Below the pieces are notes generated by a model. It saw only the letters and a list, made by a program, of their open reading frames with translations. It was not told the DNA's origin and made no database searches. 13,103 bases of DNA from an uncultured Sutterella sp. (lineage in GTDB: Bacteria; Pseudomonadota; Gammaproteobacteria; Burkholderiales; Burkholderiaceae_F): positions 1 through 13,103 of the forward strand of contig CAJJRX010000044.1 of assembly GCA_905194315.1 (NCBI GenBank), read 5' to 3'. This document shows, piece by piece, positions 1 to 8,145 of the stretch; the stretch's first letter is position 1, and each line of letters starts with the position of its first letter. A program made the position numbers and the translations under genes.

Positions 1-82
1 TACGGTGGGTGGTGTGGAAGGGGCAAGTGGGGAATCTCACTTCCCCTATCCGATTTTTCGGGGAAACGGTCTTCGTGACGCT

Positions 83-904
83 TCAGCCTCTGAAAGGCAC
101 GGCCACCGTGGGGGCGCCGTCGGTAAAGCGCGGCCAGGGATAGCGGGCAAAGCGTCCGGTGAGCGCCGCCTCAAGAAAGCGCATGTCGCGCTCGAGAATC
201 ACCAGCAGCTCGTCACGCTCGTCGTGCACCTGCATGAAGATATGTGCGCGCAGGAGTGACTGTGCAAAGGCGCTCCAGGAGGCAAAGCGCACGCTGGCCT
301 CGGTGACCACGCGCCGGGCGTAGTTGAGCGTCTCGGCCTGACTGAGCATGCCCGCATCAAGGGCGAGCACCAGAAGCGAGAGCGCGTTGCTGAGCTCGAG
401 CGCCCGAACGCTCGTCCAGTCGGCAGAGTCCCGGAAATAGTCCACCATCATACGGCGCCGCGTGTAGGCCCTCTCGGCCTCACGGTCGGTGCTGCTGGCC
501 TGAAAGCCGCTCCAGCCGAGCGTGTTCTCGTCCTTGAAAAGCCGCTTGACGCTCGGGACATCGGTGAGTTTGCGGTAGAGCCGGGAGACAGGGTTACCTT
601 CGGTGATGTGCAGAAACTGCTCTTTGAAGTCCTGCGGCGACATAATGCCGAGCTCGGTCGAGAGAATATGCAGGATTTCGTAGTCAGGGATGGGACTTTC
701 GGTGGCAAAGCCTTTGCTCATGAGCGAAAAGGCGGCCATCTCGCGGGCGATCGGATGCCAGGCGTAGCCCGCCCAGGGCTCCTCACGCACCGTGGTGTTG
801 AGTCCGGCGAGCCGATTTTCGTGCGCCTTGAGCACACCGAACACCTCCACCAGATCGGGGGTGGGGGTAAGCAGTTCAAGCGTATTGTCGTCGTCAAACA
901 TCAT
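83..904 (-). CDS. DUF1266-like protein of unknown function
   Basis: A 273-residue, probably cytoplasmic protein with no signal peptide or membrane segment. The C-terminal part resembles DUF1266 (E. coli YbeR/YbeU type). A helix at about 162-182 leads into a DAGMLSQAE stretch (183-191), then FASW at 207-210, an amphipathic helix, and a final aromatic YPWPRF near 255-260. This follows the family pattern of a Gly-containing turn, an acidic helix, an SW motif and a terminal W. The N-terminal 150 residues are mostly helical and match nothing I recognise. The function of DUF1266 is unknown. Two ATG codons stand in tandem at the start (904 and 901), and I take the first. The region upstream is only weakly purine-rich (AATAAAG), so the ribosome site is poor. 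It is the last minus-strand gene, 74 nt after rlhA, and could be read from that transcript or from the weak promoter proposed at 947-952. The reading frame is secure and the family assignment moderate. Confidence 0.6.
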   Translation of the reverse strand: MMFDDDNTLELLTPTPDLVEVFGVLKAHENRLAGLNTTVREEPWAGYAWHPIAREMAAFSLMSKGFATESPIPDYEILHILSTELGIMSPQDFKEQFLHITEGNPVSRLYRKLTDVPSVKRLFKDENTLGWSGFQASSTDREAERAYTRRRMMVDYFRDSADWTSVRALELSNALSLLVLALDAGMLSQAETLNYARRVVTEASVRFASWSAFAQSLLRAHIFMQVHDERDELLVILERDMRFLEAALTGRFARYPWPRFTDGAPTVAVPFRG

Positions 905-946
905 GATTCTTTATTCTGCCCGTGAGAGCCTGCGAAAACCCTCTAC

Positions 947-952
947 AGTATA
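947..952 (-). promoter_or_regulatory. Possible -10 box upstream of the DUF1266-like gene
   Basis: On the minus strand the 74-nt gap between rlhA and the next gene contains TATACT, a near-consensus sigma-70 -10 hexamer, 42 nt before the start codon. It lies in the most AT-rich part of the gap. No good -35 hexamer is found at 16-18 bp upstream, so the call rests on the -10 alone. The gap holds no convincing terminator for rlhA. Confidence 0.25.
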
Positions 953-978
953 CGGAATTTCATGCCGGCTTTTGCGGC

Positions 979-2889
979 TCAGGCCGCCACAAGCGTCATC
1001 TCGCAGGGTGTCTGTTTGCAGTGAAACACCGCCCGGAACGTGTCACCCGCGCTGTCGGTGAGAAGCAGGTCATCGGGCCGGAACAGGGCGCGATCGTGCG
1101 CTTCGAGCAGCTCCGGAAACGCCTTGAGCATCTTCGGGCAGAGTTTGAGTGTGGCGCGGATGCAGTGCCGGCACGTCATCAGGGCGGCGTCTTTGACGGG
1201 CACAATCTCAAAGGCGGCCTGAAGCACTTTCGCGCCGTGCTGCTCGTAAAAGGCCCGGGCGGCGGCATTGGCGACGTTGGCACTGTAGTTGAGATAGCGC
1301 TCGGGATAGGGGGCGGCCTCGTCGACCGGGGCTCTGCCCGTGCGGGGCTGCGCGCGCACGAGCGCCTCTTCGAGCGCGGCCGCGGCACGGCGGCGCAGAT
1401 CGTTGGCGATCGAGGCGGGCACAAACCCGGTCTCGCCCATAAAGTCAATGGCGCATTCTGTTAGCGAAAAGGGTGTGTCGCCCGTCTTCATGAGGTTGGC
1501 GACAAGCGAGGCGCGGTTTTTCTCCGCGTCCTTTGGCGTCTGGTGCGCAAACGGTGCGCTCGCACTCGCGCACTCGCCGGCAGCCGAGAGGGTGAGCACA
1601 AACCCCTCGGGCGTGCTCTCCCAGCAGGCATCCACCGGAATGCGGCGCTCGGCCGTGCGGCCGGCCATCAGCCGTGCGAAGGCCTGGTCGCGGTTGCGAA
1701 GAAGCATACTGCCGCGGCTGAGCCCGGCGGGCGTGGTTTTAAACCTGAGCGCAATGCGAAGGCGTCCGCCCCGGAGCACCTCCACACCGTTGACCGAGAG
1801 CCCCTGCAGCTCCCCGTGATCATCGAAGTACGTCAGCCCGTCGCCGTTGGCCAGACTCACGCCGCCTTCGGGCGCAAGCGTGAGAAAGCCGGGGCCGAAA
1901 TCCGTGACGCGCCCGACGGGCTGGCCGGCGTTTTTCGGCGTGGCGATATCCACGAGCGTATAGGGCTTGTCGTACTCGCGGCCGTGGATAAAGTACTCGG
2001 TCGAGCCGCGGTTGAAACTCTTTTCCGGATCGGGGGTGAACGTGAAGGTGCTCACGCCGAGCGAGGAGCGCTGCCACTCGCGACGCCGCGCAAGGATGCG
2101 GTCAATCTCGCCGCGGTAGTACGCGGTGATGTTCTTGACGTACTGTATGTCCTTGAGGCGTCCTTCGATCTTGAAGGTGTTCACCCCGGCCTCCATCATC
2201 GCCTCGAGATTGGCCGACTGATTGTTGTCTTTGAGACTCAGTACGTGTGCGCTTTTGGCGAGCACCTGCCCGTCGAGCGTTTCCACATCGTAGGGCAGAC
2301 GGCAGAACTGGGCGCATTCGCCGCGGTTGGCGCTTCGCCCCGTCATCGCCTCCGAGATGTAGCACTGCCCGGAGTAGCTCACGCAGAGCGCCCCGTGAAT
2401 AAACGCCTCGATACGCGCTGTGCTGAGTCTGGCGCGCACGCGGGCAATCTCCTCAAGGCTCAGCTCACGCGCGAGCACGACCTGCGAGAACCCGGCCGCC
2501 TCGAGAAAAGCGGCCTTCTCCGGCGTGCGGATGTCGCACTGGGTGGAGGCGTGAAGTTCAATGTCAGGCAGCGGGCCCAACAGCAGGCCCATGTCCTGGA
2601 GAATCAGCGCGTCAATGCCGGCCCCGGCCGCACGGAACGCAAGCTCGCGTGCCTCGGGGAGCTCGGCGTCGGTGAAAAGCGTATTAAGCGCCATGAACAC
2701 ACGGGCATGATAGCGGTGCGCATACTCACAGAGCCTTGCAATCTCTTCGAGCGAGTTGCCGGCGTTGTGCCGTGCACCGAAGGCGGGGCCGCCGATATAG
2801 ACCGCATCCGCGCCGTGGTCAATCGCGGCGATACCGGTGTCGGCGTCTCTGGCCGGGGAGAGCAGTTCAATGCTTTGGAGCGTAATCAT
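979..2889 (-). CDS. rlhA: 23S rRNA 5-hydroxycytidine C2501 synthase, peptidase U32 family
   Basis: RlhA (formerly YdcP in E. coli) hydroxylates C2501 of 23S rRNA. Family work links the reaction to prephenate and iron-sulfur cluster biogenesis. The 636-residue length fits RlhA (about 650) rather than the shorter tRNA enzyme TrhP/YegQ (about 450). The N-terminus ELLSPARD followed by ADAVYIGGPAFGAR (28-41) is nearly identical to what I recall of E. coli RlhA. The U32 signature runs from E161 to S179 with Cys169 and Cys176, followed by Cys192 and Cys196, which are likely metal or cluster ligands. FKIEGR occurs at 239-244. The C-terminus carries a second cysteine set (573, 576, 584, 624, 629) ending in CEM, typical of long U32 proteins. 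It starts 12 nt after the ankyrin gene, with no clear Shine-Dalgarno, which suggests translational coupling. The conserved N-terminus supports the ATG at 2889. No frameshift or missing motif was seen. Confidence 0.92.
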   Translation of the reverse strand: MITLQSIELLSPARDADTGIAAIDHGADAVYIGGPAFGARHNAGNSLEEIARLCEYAHRYHARVFMALNTLFTDAELPEARELAFRAAGAGIDALILQDMGLLLGPLPDIELHASTQCDIRTPEKAAFLEAAGFSQVVLARELSLEEIARVRARLSTARIEAFIHGALCVSYSGQCYISEAMTGRSANRGECAQFCRLPYDVETLDGQVLAKSAHVLSLKDNNQSANLEAMMEAGVNTFKIEGRLKDIQYVKNITAYYRGEIDRILARRREWQRSSLGVSTFTFTPDPEKSFNRGSTEYFIHGREYDKPYTLVDIATPKNAGQPVGRVTDFGPGFLTLAPEGGVSLANGDGLTYFDDHGELQGLSVNGVEVLRGGRLRIALRFKTTPAGLSRGSMLLRNRDQAFARLMAGRTAERRIPVDACWESTPEGFVLTLSAAGECASASAPFAHQTPKDAEKNRASLVANLMKTGDTPFSLTECAIDFMGETGFVPASIANDLRRRAAAALEEALVRAQPRTGRAPVDEAAPYPERYLNYSANVANAAARAFYEQHGAKVLQAAFEIVPVKDAALMTCRHCIRATLKLCPKMLKAFPELLEAHDRALFRPDDLLLTDSAGDTFRAVFHCKQTPCEMTLVAA

Positions 2890-2901
2890 GGCGCAAACGG
2901 G

Positions 2902-3711
2902 TTATTTCTGAGAATTCTGTTTGATAAAGTCGGAAAAACTCGGTGCGATACCGTAGCGTTCAGGATGCTTCGGACCGATCTGCGAGCAGCGTTCGATCTT
3001 GAGGAATTCGGCGAGCTTTTCGTCGCCCGCCCGCTTGGCAAAACTTGCGGCCGAGGACTGGTTGTCGGTGCAGTAGTCACGGTATGCCCCGGCGCGCAGC
3101 AGCACCTTCACCGCCTCGCGGTTCGGGCGGCGCGCGGCCATCATCAGCGGCGTCACACCGGCCGAGGTCTGTGCGTTCACATCAGCCCCGGCCTTGAGCA
3201 GCCGTTCGATGAGCGCAATGTTCGCTTCGGTTGCCGCATAGTGCAGCGGTGTCCAGCCTTTGGGGAGGTTGACGGCGGCCCCGCGCGAGAGCAGAGTTTC
3301 CACGTCGTCCTTACGGTTCTTAATCACCGCCATCATCAGCGGGGTTTCCCCGAATTCGTTGGGCTGGTTCACGTCAAGGAGCTCGTTTTCAAGCAGCGCC
3401 TTCACCACGAGCCACGCGTCCGAGCGGTAGGCGTAGGTGAGAAGCGTGTCCTTGTTGGGGAGCACCAGATTGGGATTCATCCCCTTGGCGATGATGTCCT
3501 TGACGGTGTTGACGTCACCGATCATCACCGCACGCTGGATGCGGCTGATGTTGGCGCCCATCTCATTGAGTTCGTCCTGCGTCACCACGGTGCCGTCCGG
3601 GCCCGTGAGCGGCGCCGTGCCGGCGGCTCCTTCGGGAAGGGCGGCACTGAGCGTGCCGCTCATGAGAAGGGCGGCAGCAAGAAGGGTGAGGGTAACGCGG
3701 GGTTTAATCAT
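2902..3711 (-). CDS. Secreted ankyrin-repeat protein
   Basis: A 269-residue protein with a Sec signal peptide: basic start MIKPR, hydrophobic core at about 7-18, and probable cleavage after SA near residue 23-24. It should act in the periplasm or be exported further. A Gly/Pro/Thr-rich linker (25-45) is followed by five to six ankyrin repeats at about 55-84, 86-118, 119-150, 151-181, 183-213 and a degenerate last one at 216-242. Diagnostic pieces are GETPLMMAV (121-129), GWTPLHYAA (152-160) and GVTPLMMAA (185-193). Cys214 and Cys242 could form a disulfide outside the cytoplasm. Ankyrin repeats bind proteins, so a partner is expected, but none can be named. Some periplasmic ankyrin proteins are tied to catalase or toxin protection, but nothing nearby supports that here. 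The start is well supported by AGGAG six nt before ATG. rlhA follows after 12 nt, so the two are probably co-transcribed. Confidence 0.85.
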   Translation of the reverse strand: MIKPRVTLTLLAAALLMSGTLSAALPEGAAGTAPLTGPDGTVVTQDELNEMGANISRIQRAVMIGDVNTVKDIIAKGMNPNLVLPNKDTLLTYAYRSDAWLVVKALLENELLDVNQPNEFGETPLMMAVIKNRKDDVETLLSRGAAVNLPKGWTPLHYAATEANIALIERLLKAGADVNAQTSAGVTPLMMAARRPNREAVKVLLRAGAYRDYCTDNQSSAASFAKRAGDEKLAEFLKIERCSQIGPKHPERYGIAPSFSDFIKQNSQK

Positions 3712-3847
3712 GAAAAACTCCTGATTGTGTCTGTTGTGTTAAGCCTGCTGCGCGCTCAAGCGGATACCGCGAACGCAGGCGGCAGGCAGACCTGTTAGTG
3801 TGTTTTTGCTTTTCCTTTCAGAAAAGCGATGTGCAGTTCGGGCGATT
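3699..3847 (-). promoter_or_regulatory. Upstream region of the ankyrin-rlhA pair
   Basis: The 136-nt gap before the ankyrin gene (3712-3847) is the longest on the minus strand within the 83-9585 block, so a separate promoter is plausible. I see no convincing -35/-10 pair. The clear element is the AGGAG ribosome-binding site just upstream of the start. A 7-bp hairpin lies at 3808-3827 (listed separately). Confidence 0.3.
3808..3827. other. Hairpin between tatD-like and ankyrin genes
   Basis: GCTTTTC (3808-3814) and GAAAAGC (3821-3827) form a perfect 7-bp inverted repeat with a 6-nt loop, 20 nt downstream of the TatD stop on the minus strand. The stem is AT-rich and is followed by A residues, not a T-run, in the minus direction. 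It is therefore at best a weak terminator or an mRNA 3'-end stabiliser for the upstream operon. Confidence 0.35.
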
Positions 3848-4669
3848 TCAGCGCTGTGCAATATCCGCCGGCAGACCGAAAAACCGGATGGCTGTTGCCG
3901 TGGTGACACGCGCCACCTCGTCAATGGGGACATCCTTCACCTCGGCTGCCACTCTGGCGATATAGGGCACCATGGTCGGCTCGCAGCGTTTCCCGCGCAG
4001 CGGCACCGGCGCCATATAGGGCGAATCCGTCTCGAGCATAAAGTCTGTGAGCGAGAGCCCTGCACACACCTCACGCAGCGCGTGATTGTTTTTGAAGGTG
4101 AGTGACCCGGTGAAGCTCACGAGCCCGCCGGCGGCAACCGCCCGCTTTGCCGTGTCCAGGTTGTGCGAGTAGCAGTGCAGCACAAACCCCATGTCGCCCG
4201 CATGCATCGCTTCGAGAATATTGAGCGCCTCGGGTTCCGCGTCACGCGCGTGAACCACGAGCGGTTTGCCCAGATGGCGCGCCGCCTCGATATGCATGCG
4301 AAAACGGTTGCGCTGCCAGTCAAGGGGCTCTTTGCACCAGTAAAAGTCTAATCCAGTCTCGCCCACGGCCACGATACCCGGGTGCGAGCAGTGGTGAACA
4401 ATCGTATCCGGGGTGGTTTCCTCGACGTTTTCATACTCCGGGTGCAGTCCCCAGGCACCAAAGAGCACCCCGGGATGCGCGTCAAGGAGCGCAGTGAGTT
4501 TCGGATAGTCCTCCTCGTCACAGCCGATCACCACGCCGGCGACGACCCGTGCGGCCTGCATGCGGCGGAGCATCTCCTCACGGTCGGCGTCAAAATCGTC
4601 TGCCTCGATATGGCAGTGCGTGTCAATCAGCGGGAGCGATGTCAGGGCAGTGATATCGGTAACGTTCAT
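3848..4669 (-). CDS. TatD-family metal-dependent hydrolase (probable DNase)
   Basis: A 273-residue cytoplasmic TIM-barrel metallohydrolase of the TatD/YcfH family. These enzymes cut DNA, commonly with 3'-5' exonuclease activity, and have been tied to DNA repair and turnover. All expected metal ligands are visible: the HxH pair His18/His20 in DTHCH, Glu104 in GETGLD (103-108), His140 in VVHARD, His165 in LHCYSH, and Asp215 in LETDSPY. The terminal PYIARVAAEVK segment, common in YcfH-type members, is present. Length and motif order are normal. The ATG at 4669 is the only sensible start because the HxH motif follows closely, but it has no Shine-Dalgarno and is preceded by a 42-nt AT-rich stretch. 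It lies 42 nt after the permease gene and could be the tail of the efflux operon or have its own start signal. The exact paralogue (TatD, YcfH or YjjV) cannot be fixed, so no symbol is given. Confidence 0.9.
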   Translation of the reverse strand: MNVTDITALTSLPLIDTHCHIEADDFDADREEMLRRMQAARVVAGVVIGCDEEDYPKLTALLDAHPGVLFGAWGLHPEYENVEETTPDTIVHHCSHPGIVAVGETGLDFYWCKEPLDWQRNRFRMHIEAARHLGKPLVVHARDAEPEALNILEAMHAGDMGFVLHCYSHNLDTAKRAVAAGGLVSFTGSLTFKNNHALREVCAGLSLTDFMLETDSPYMAPVPLRGKRCEPTMVPYIARVAAEVKDVPIDEVARVTTATAIRFFGLPADIAQR

Positions 4670-4711
4670 CGGAAAAAATAATATTTGAATACTAAATAGA
4701 GAAAATTCGCA
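4670..4711 (-). promoter_or_regulatory. AT-rich gap with possible promoter for the tatD-like gene
   Basis: This 42-nt gap is strongly AT-rich in an otherwise GC-rich window. On the minus strand it contains TATTAT (4678-4683), ending 8 nt before the ATG, with no ribosome-binding site between. If TATTAT is a -10 box, transcription would begin at or next to the start codon, giving a leaderless mRNA. No clear -35 is visible. The T-rich leader could instead favour S1-mediated initiation on a read-through transcript. Confidence 0.25.
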
Positions 4712-7075
4712 TCATTTTGCGCGTGCGCGGGCCCAAAGTCCAGCCAGAACGAGGTACAAAAGTGTCTGCAGCGCCATCTCGGCGAGGTAGGGCGAGACGG
4801 CCGCTATCGTGGCGCCGTCCTGAGAGAGCGCGACAATACTGCGGATCCCGGGGGTGGAGGGGAGCAGGTGAGCAAACACTTCGGTCGCAAGCGTGGTGAT
4901 ATTCTCCGCGGGCCAGATTGCGCCCGAGATAAAGACCGCCGGCGCCGAAAACATCACGATGGTCTGGGTGCTGTAGTGATTGGTGCCCACGACGAGCCCG
5001 ATGAGCAGCGACATCGCCACGATGTCCGCCGTAAAGAGCAGACCGGCGAGCAGCACGCCGGGCGCATTTTCCATGCTCCCGTACTCGTTCATCGTGAAGT
5101 CAAACCCCTGCATGTACCCGAACCAGAGAAGGGCGATGAGCCAGAACGCGGCAAAGACCGCGCTGCCAAGCCGGGCGGGGTAAGTGAGCACCAACCCGAT
5201 AAACCCGCAGCTCTTGGGGCGGGTGAGCCAGGCGCCGACGCTGAAGGTGACCAGCATAAGCATGATGGCCTGCAGAATCACCGGCGCGACCACCGGCACG
5301 GTGTAGTTGCCGTAGCCGCCGATCTCGTTGAAGCGGTAGATGATCTCGGCATCCGCCGCGGTGAGCCGGTCCTCCCGACCGAGCACCTCCGGGGGCATCC
5401 CTGAGAGGTAGACACCTGCGGCGGCGAGCTTTCTGCCCGAATCGGTCACAAGCCCCGAGACCGCACTCTGCACGGCGCGCCCCTTTACCGGGAAGGCGCC
5501 GTTGGCGCGGATATGCACCGTGGTGTTTTCCCCGCGGGCGAGCGCAGTCTCAAACCCGGAGGGAATCGTCACCACGACGCTTGTCACCTCCCGCCGGTAG
5601 AGGTCATCAGCCTCGGCGGGGTTGGCAAGCACGCCGAGGAGCTTCACCGTCGGAGAGGCATCAAGGTCGCTCACAAAGCGCCGCGAGCTGCTGCTCTGAT
5701 CAAGGTCGAGCACCACTGTCGGAATATGTTCAATCTGCTGGTTGCTGTAGGGCCAGGCGTAAAAGACCAGATAGAACCCCACGGCGACGAGCGCCACGAC
5801 AAACGTGTCACGCGAAAGCGACACGCGGCGCAGGGTTGAGAAAAAGATTTTTGAGTATGTCCACCCGTCAGTGTGCTCCGCGGGGCGCTGCGGGCGGGAC
5901 TTTTCCTTTTGCGCCCAGAGCCGCAGCCGCCAGGCGTAGAGCGGCACCCCGGCTGCGAGCGGCAGAATAACAAACAGGCCGAGCAAGCCGATTGAGCTGA
6001 GTGTATGGTCTGGCGGGGAGTCGAGCACCATGCACTGGCCCTGAATGGCGAGGTAGTGCGTGAGCGGCAGAAGGTTGCCGAAGAACGTGGCCCCGGGCGT
6101 CATCGCCTCAAACGGGTAGGAGAAGGCCGTAAACGGGAAGGTCGGTGCAAAGACGGCCACCGCGCCCGTCATGGCGATCACCCAGGTGAGCGAGAGCGAG
6201 GTGACAAAGAGCACAATCGAGGCCGCTGCCGCCATCAGCACGACGCTTGCCGCGAGCCACAGCCCGAGGCTCCCCGCAACGCTCCAGCCGGCAAAGCCGC
6301 CGAAGTAGGCGACCCAGGCGGCGGCAATTAGTGAGTAAATACTCACCCAGGGAAGCAGTTTGCCGAGCGCAGCGGCAGCGGGACAGTTGCGGGCGAGTTT
6401 GAGAAGCTCGCCTGCGCTGCCGTCGCGCCACTCGCGAACCAGCACGCCCGCGACCGTAATGGCGAGCCCCAGTGCGAGCAGCCCCGGCACGAGCGTGGCG
6501 ACAAGATAGCGGTTGAAGTTAAAGGCGGGATTGCCTTCAAAGAGAATGTCAGGCTCCTCCACGCGCAGATGCTCAGCGGTTGCGGCGAGTGTGCCCTGGC
6601 GCAGTTTCGTGAGCGCCTCGGCGGCCCGTTCGCGTTTGATGTCGGCGAGCGCCAGTTTGAGGTCCACCTCAAGGATGGTGCCGATGGCGTAGTAGCTCTT
6701 ATTGATGGCGATACTGAGCGGCTCGCCTTCTCCCGTGGCTGTTTTCTCCGTGTAGTGAGCAGGAATGAGAATGCTCGCATACACGCGTCCGGCTTTGAGG
6801 GCACGGTCGGCCGCAGCGGGTGAGGGGTAACTCACCGGTTCAATCGAGGGGATGGACTCAAAGACGGAGACCACGCGCTGCGCCTCGGCGCCCGCGTCAA
6901 GATTGACAACGGCCACCGGGAGCCCCTGCATGAGCCCTTCGGAGAAGATCGATCCGACAAGCACAACCCAGAAAACAGGCAGCACAATGCCCGTCACCCA
7001 CTCGAGCGGGCGGCGGACAAGCCCCCGGACTTCCGCGAGGGCAACCTCAAAGAGTGCAGACCAGAACGTGAGCAT
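4712..7075 (-). CDS. Fused tandem ABC-2 permease (YhhJ-like, two permease units in one chain)
   Basis: A 787-residue inner-membrane protein made of two ABC-2 type permease units. Unit 1 (about 1-385) has a first membrane helix at 26-44, an extracytoplasmic domain (about 50-185) with VAVVNLDAG, and membrane helices from 190 to 382. Unit 2 (about 415-787) repeats the plan: a helix at 424-441, a domain with TVVLDLDQS (453-461), and helices from 593 to 783. Both units end with the typical ABC-2 segment: a Pro-rich helix break (TFPFTAFSYPFEAM and ISGAIWPAEN) and a LLPLT/LLPST motif. YhhJ-type permeases usually work in pairs, so this chain could form the whole membrane dimer. No ATP-binding domain (Walker A, signature motif) is present in it or in neighbouring genes. 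The ATG at 7075 has AGGA 7 nt upstream and lies 16 nt after the adaptor stop. The frame could be extended to a TTG at 7117 overlapping the adaptor gene, but that adds non-conserved residues and lacks such a site. Confidence 0.85.
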   Translation of the reverse strand: MLTFWSALFEVALAEVRGLVRRPLEWVTGIVLPVFWVVLVGSIFSEGLMQGLPVAVVNLDAGAEAQRVVSVFESIPSIEPVSYPSPAAADRALKAGRVYASILIPAHYTEKTATGEGEPLSIAINKSYYAIGTILEVDLKLALADIKRERAAEALTKLRQGTLAATAEHLRVEEPDILFEGNPAFNFNRYLVATLVPGLLALGLAITVAGVLVREWRDGSAGELLKLARNCPAAAALGKLLPWVSIYSLIAAAWVAYFGGFAGWSVAGSLGLWLAASVVLMAAAASIVLFVTSLSLTWVIAMTGAVAVFAPTFPFTAFSYPFEAMTPGATFFGNLLPLTHYLAIQGQCMVLDSPPDHTLSSIGLLGLFVILPLAAGVPLYAWRLRLWAQKEKSRPQRPAEHTDGWTYSKIFFSTLRRVSLSRDTFVVALVAVGFYLVFYAWPYSNQQIEHIPTVVLDLDQSSSSRRFVSDLDASPTVKLLGVLANPAEADDLYRREVTSVVVTIPSGFETALARGENTTVHIRANGAFPVKGRAVQSAVSGLVTDSGRKLAAAGVYLSGMPPEVLGREDRLTAADAEIIYRFNEIGGYGNYTVPVVAPVILQAIMLMLVTFSVGAWLTRPKSCGFIGLVLTYPARLGSAVFAAFWLIALLWFGYMQGFDFTMNEYGSMENAPGVLLAGLLFTADIVAMSLLIGLVVGTNHYSTQTIVMFSAPAVFISGAIWPAENITTLATEVFAHLLPSTPGIRSIVALSQDGATIAAVSPYLAEMALQTLLYLVLAGLWARARAK

Positions 7076-7091
7076 GCGGCGGTCCTGCGCT

Positions 7092-8120
7092 TTACCTGAG
7101 GCTTGCGCGCTCAACAATCACGCTCATCCCGGGGCGGAGGCCTTCAACGGGGGCTCCCGGGCGGGCGCGCACTTCAAAGGTTCTCAGGTCGTAGCCCGAG
7201 TTCTGGCGTGTGGCGCGCCACGTGGCATAAGTCCCGCGCGGGTTGAGCCAGCTCACCTCGAGCGTGATCTTTCTGTCGAGCGCCGGCACGAAGGCCTCAA
7301 ACTTCGTGCCCTTGGCGAGGTGCCGGAGCTCCTCTTCACGCACATTAAACACCACCCAGGTGTCCGAGAGATCGGTCACCATCACGATCGGGAAACCGGC
7401 CGGCGCAACCTCGCCCGTCTTCATCACGACGCGGGTCACCTCACCGGCGGCAGGGCTCTTCACAACACTTTCCGAGGCGAGGCTTTCGACTTCGCTCACG
7501 CCGCCGGCGGCCTGATCAACGAGTGCACGGGCGGCAGCCTTTTCCTCCTTGCGGGCGCCTTCGCGCACGGCAGAGAGTTTGGCGGCCGCGGCCGTGGTGA
7601 GTTCACGCGCGGCGGCGAGCTGCGCACTCACCTCATCGTGACGCTGTGCGGAGACAAGCCCCTCTTTGAAGAGCGCATCAATGCGGTTATAGGATCTGGT
7701 TGCGAGGGTGAGGGCGGCACGGGCGCGTTCATAGTCGGCCTCGGCAGCCTCTTTCTCCTGGATGCGCGCGCCGTTCTGAGCCATCGAGTCCTTAGCCTGC
7801 GCGGCCTCTTCCTGGGCCTTTACCTGACGCAGTTTGGCGCTGATTTCAGGAATGGAGATCTCGGCGACCATGTCGCCCGCCTTCACCATATCGCCTTCCC
7901 GGACGGTGATCTTCGTGAGCCGTCCGGGAATCTTCGCGGCCACCGAAATCGTGTTGGCGTCAACCATCCCCTGCAGCGGCACGGGGGCGGGGTTGAGCGA
8001 GAGCCAGATACCGCGGCCGATAAAGCCGAGAATGCCGAGCGTCACAATCAGCCCGATCACGAGCGGGAGTTTGCCCGGGGCGCGTTCCTTGTCATCCATT
8101 TTTGTGTTTTCTTCTGACAT
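7092..8120 (-). CDS. HlyD/YhiI-type membrane fusion (adaptor) protein
   Basis: A 342-residue periplasmic adaptor anchored in the inner membrane, linking the permease to the outer-membrane channel. It has a short cytoplasmic tail, one membrane helix at about 18-38, and a first lipoyl half at about 51-92 (IPGRLTKITVREGDMVKAG). A long Ala/Glu/Lys-rich coiled-coil hairpin spans about 93-205. The second lipoyl half is at about 215-250 (VVKSPAAGEVTRVVMKTGE), followed by a beta-barrel domain ending in LRPGMSVIVE, typical of HlyD proteins. Its closest style is YhiI/EmrA-like adaptors paired with ABC-2 permeases. The start is firm: GAGGAA sits 8 nt before ATG. It lies 25 nt after the TolC-like gene and 16 nt before the permease, so all three are surely one operon. 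No truncation was seen. Confidence 0.92.
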   Translation of the reverse strand: MSEENTKMDDKERAPGKLPLVIGLIVTLGILGFIGRGIWLSLNPAPVPLQGMVDANTISVAAKIPGRLTKITVREGDMVKAGDMVAEISIPEISAKLRQVKAQEEAAQAKDSMAQNGARIQEKEAAEADYERARAALTLATRSYNRIDALFKEGLVSAQRHDEVSAQLAAARELTTAAAAKLSAVREGARKEEKAAARALVDQAAGGVSEVESLASESVVKSPAAGEVTRVVMKTGEVAPAGFPIVMVTDLSDTWVVFNVREEELRHLAKGTKFEAFVPALDRKITLEVSWLNPRGTYATWRATRQNSGYDLRTFEVRARPGAPVEGLRPGMSVIVERASLR

Positions 8121-8145
8121 ACGTTGAATTCCTCTTCGATACGCT

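Noticed and set aside
1..82. Small inverted repeats GGGGAA/TTCCCC (29-46) and CCGA/TCGG (50-61) downstream of the DUF1266-like gene as a terminator.
   Set aside because: Neither is followed by a T-run on the minus strand, and the stems are short. I see nothing else in this stretch.
1543..3798. A 751-codon open frame on the plus strand opposite rlhA and the ankyrin gene.
   Set aside because: It is antisense to two well-recognised genes, its translation is low-complexity His/Arg/Gly-rich with no family motifs, and such long antisense frames are common in GC-rich coding DNA.
7076..7117. A TTG start extending the permease by 14 residues into the adaptor gene.
   Set aside because: The ATG at 7075 has an AGGA ribosome site at good spacing and begins directly at the membrane-protein N-terminus. 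The extra residues are just the overlap.
6852..8117. A 421-codon plus-strand frame opposite the adaptor gene.
   Set aside because: It is the complement of the secure HlyD-type gene and the permease N-terminus, with no recognisable domain and no ribosome site.
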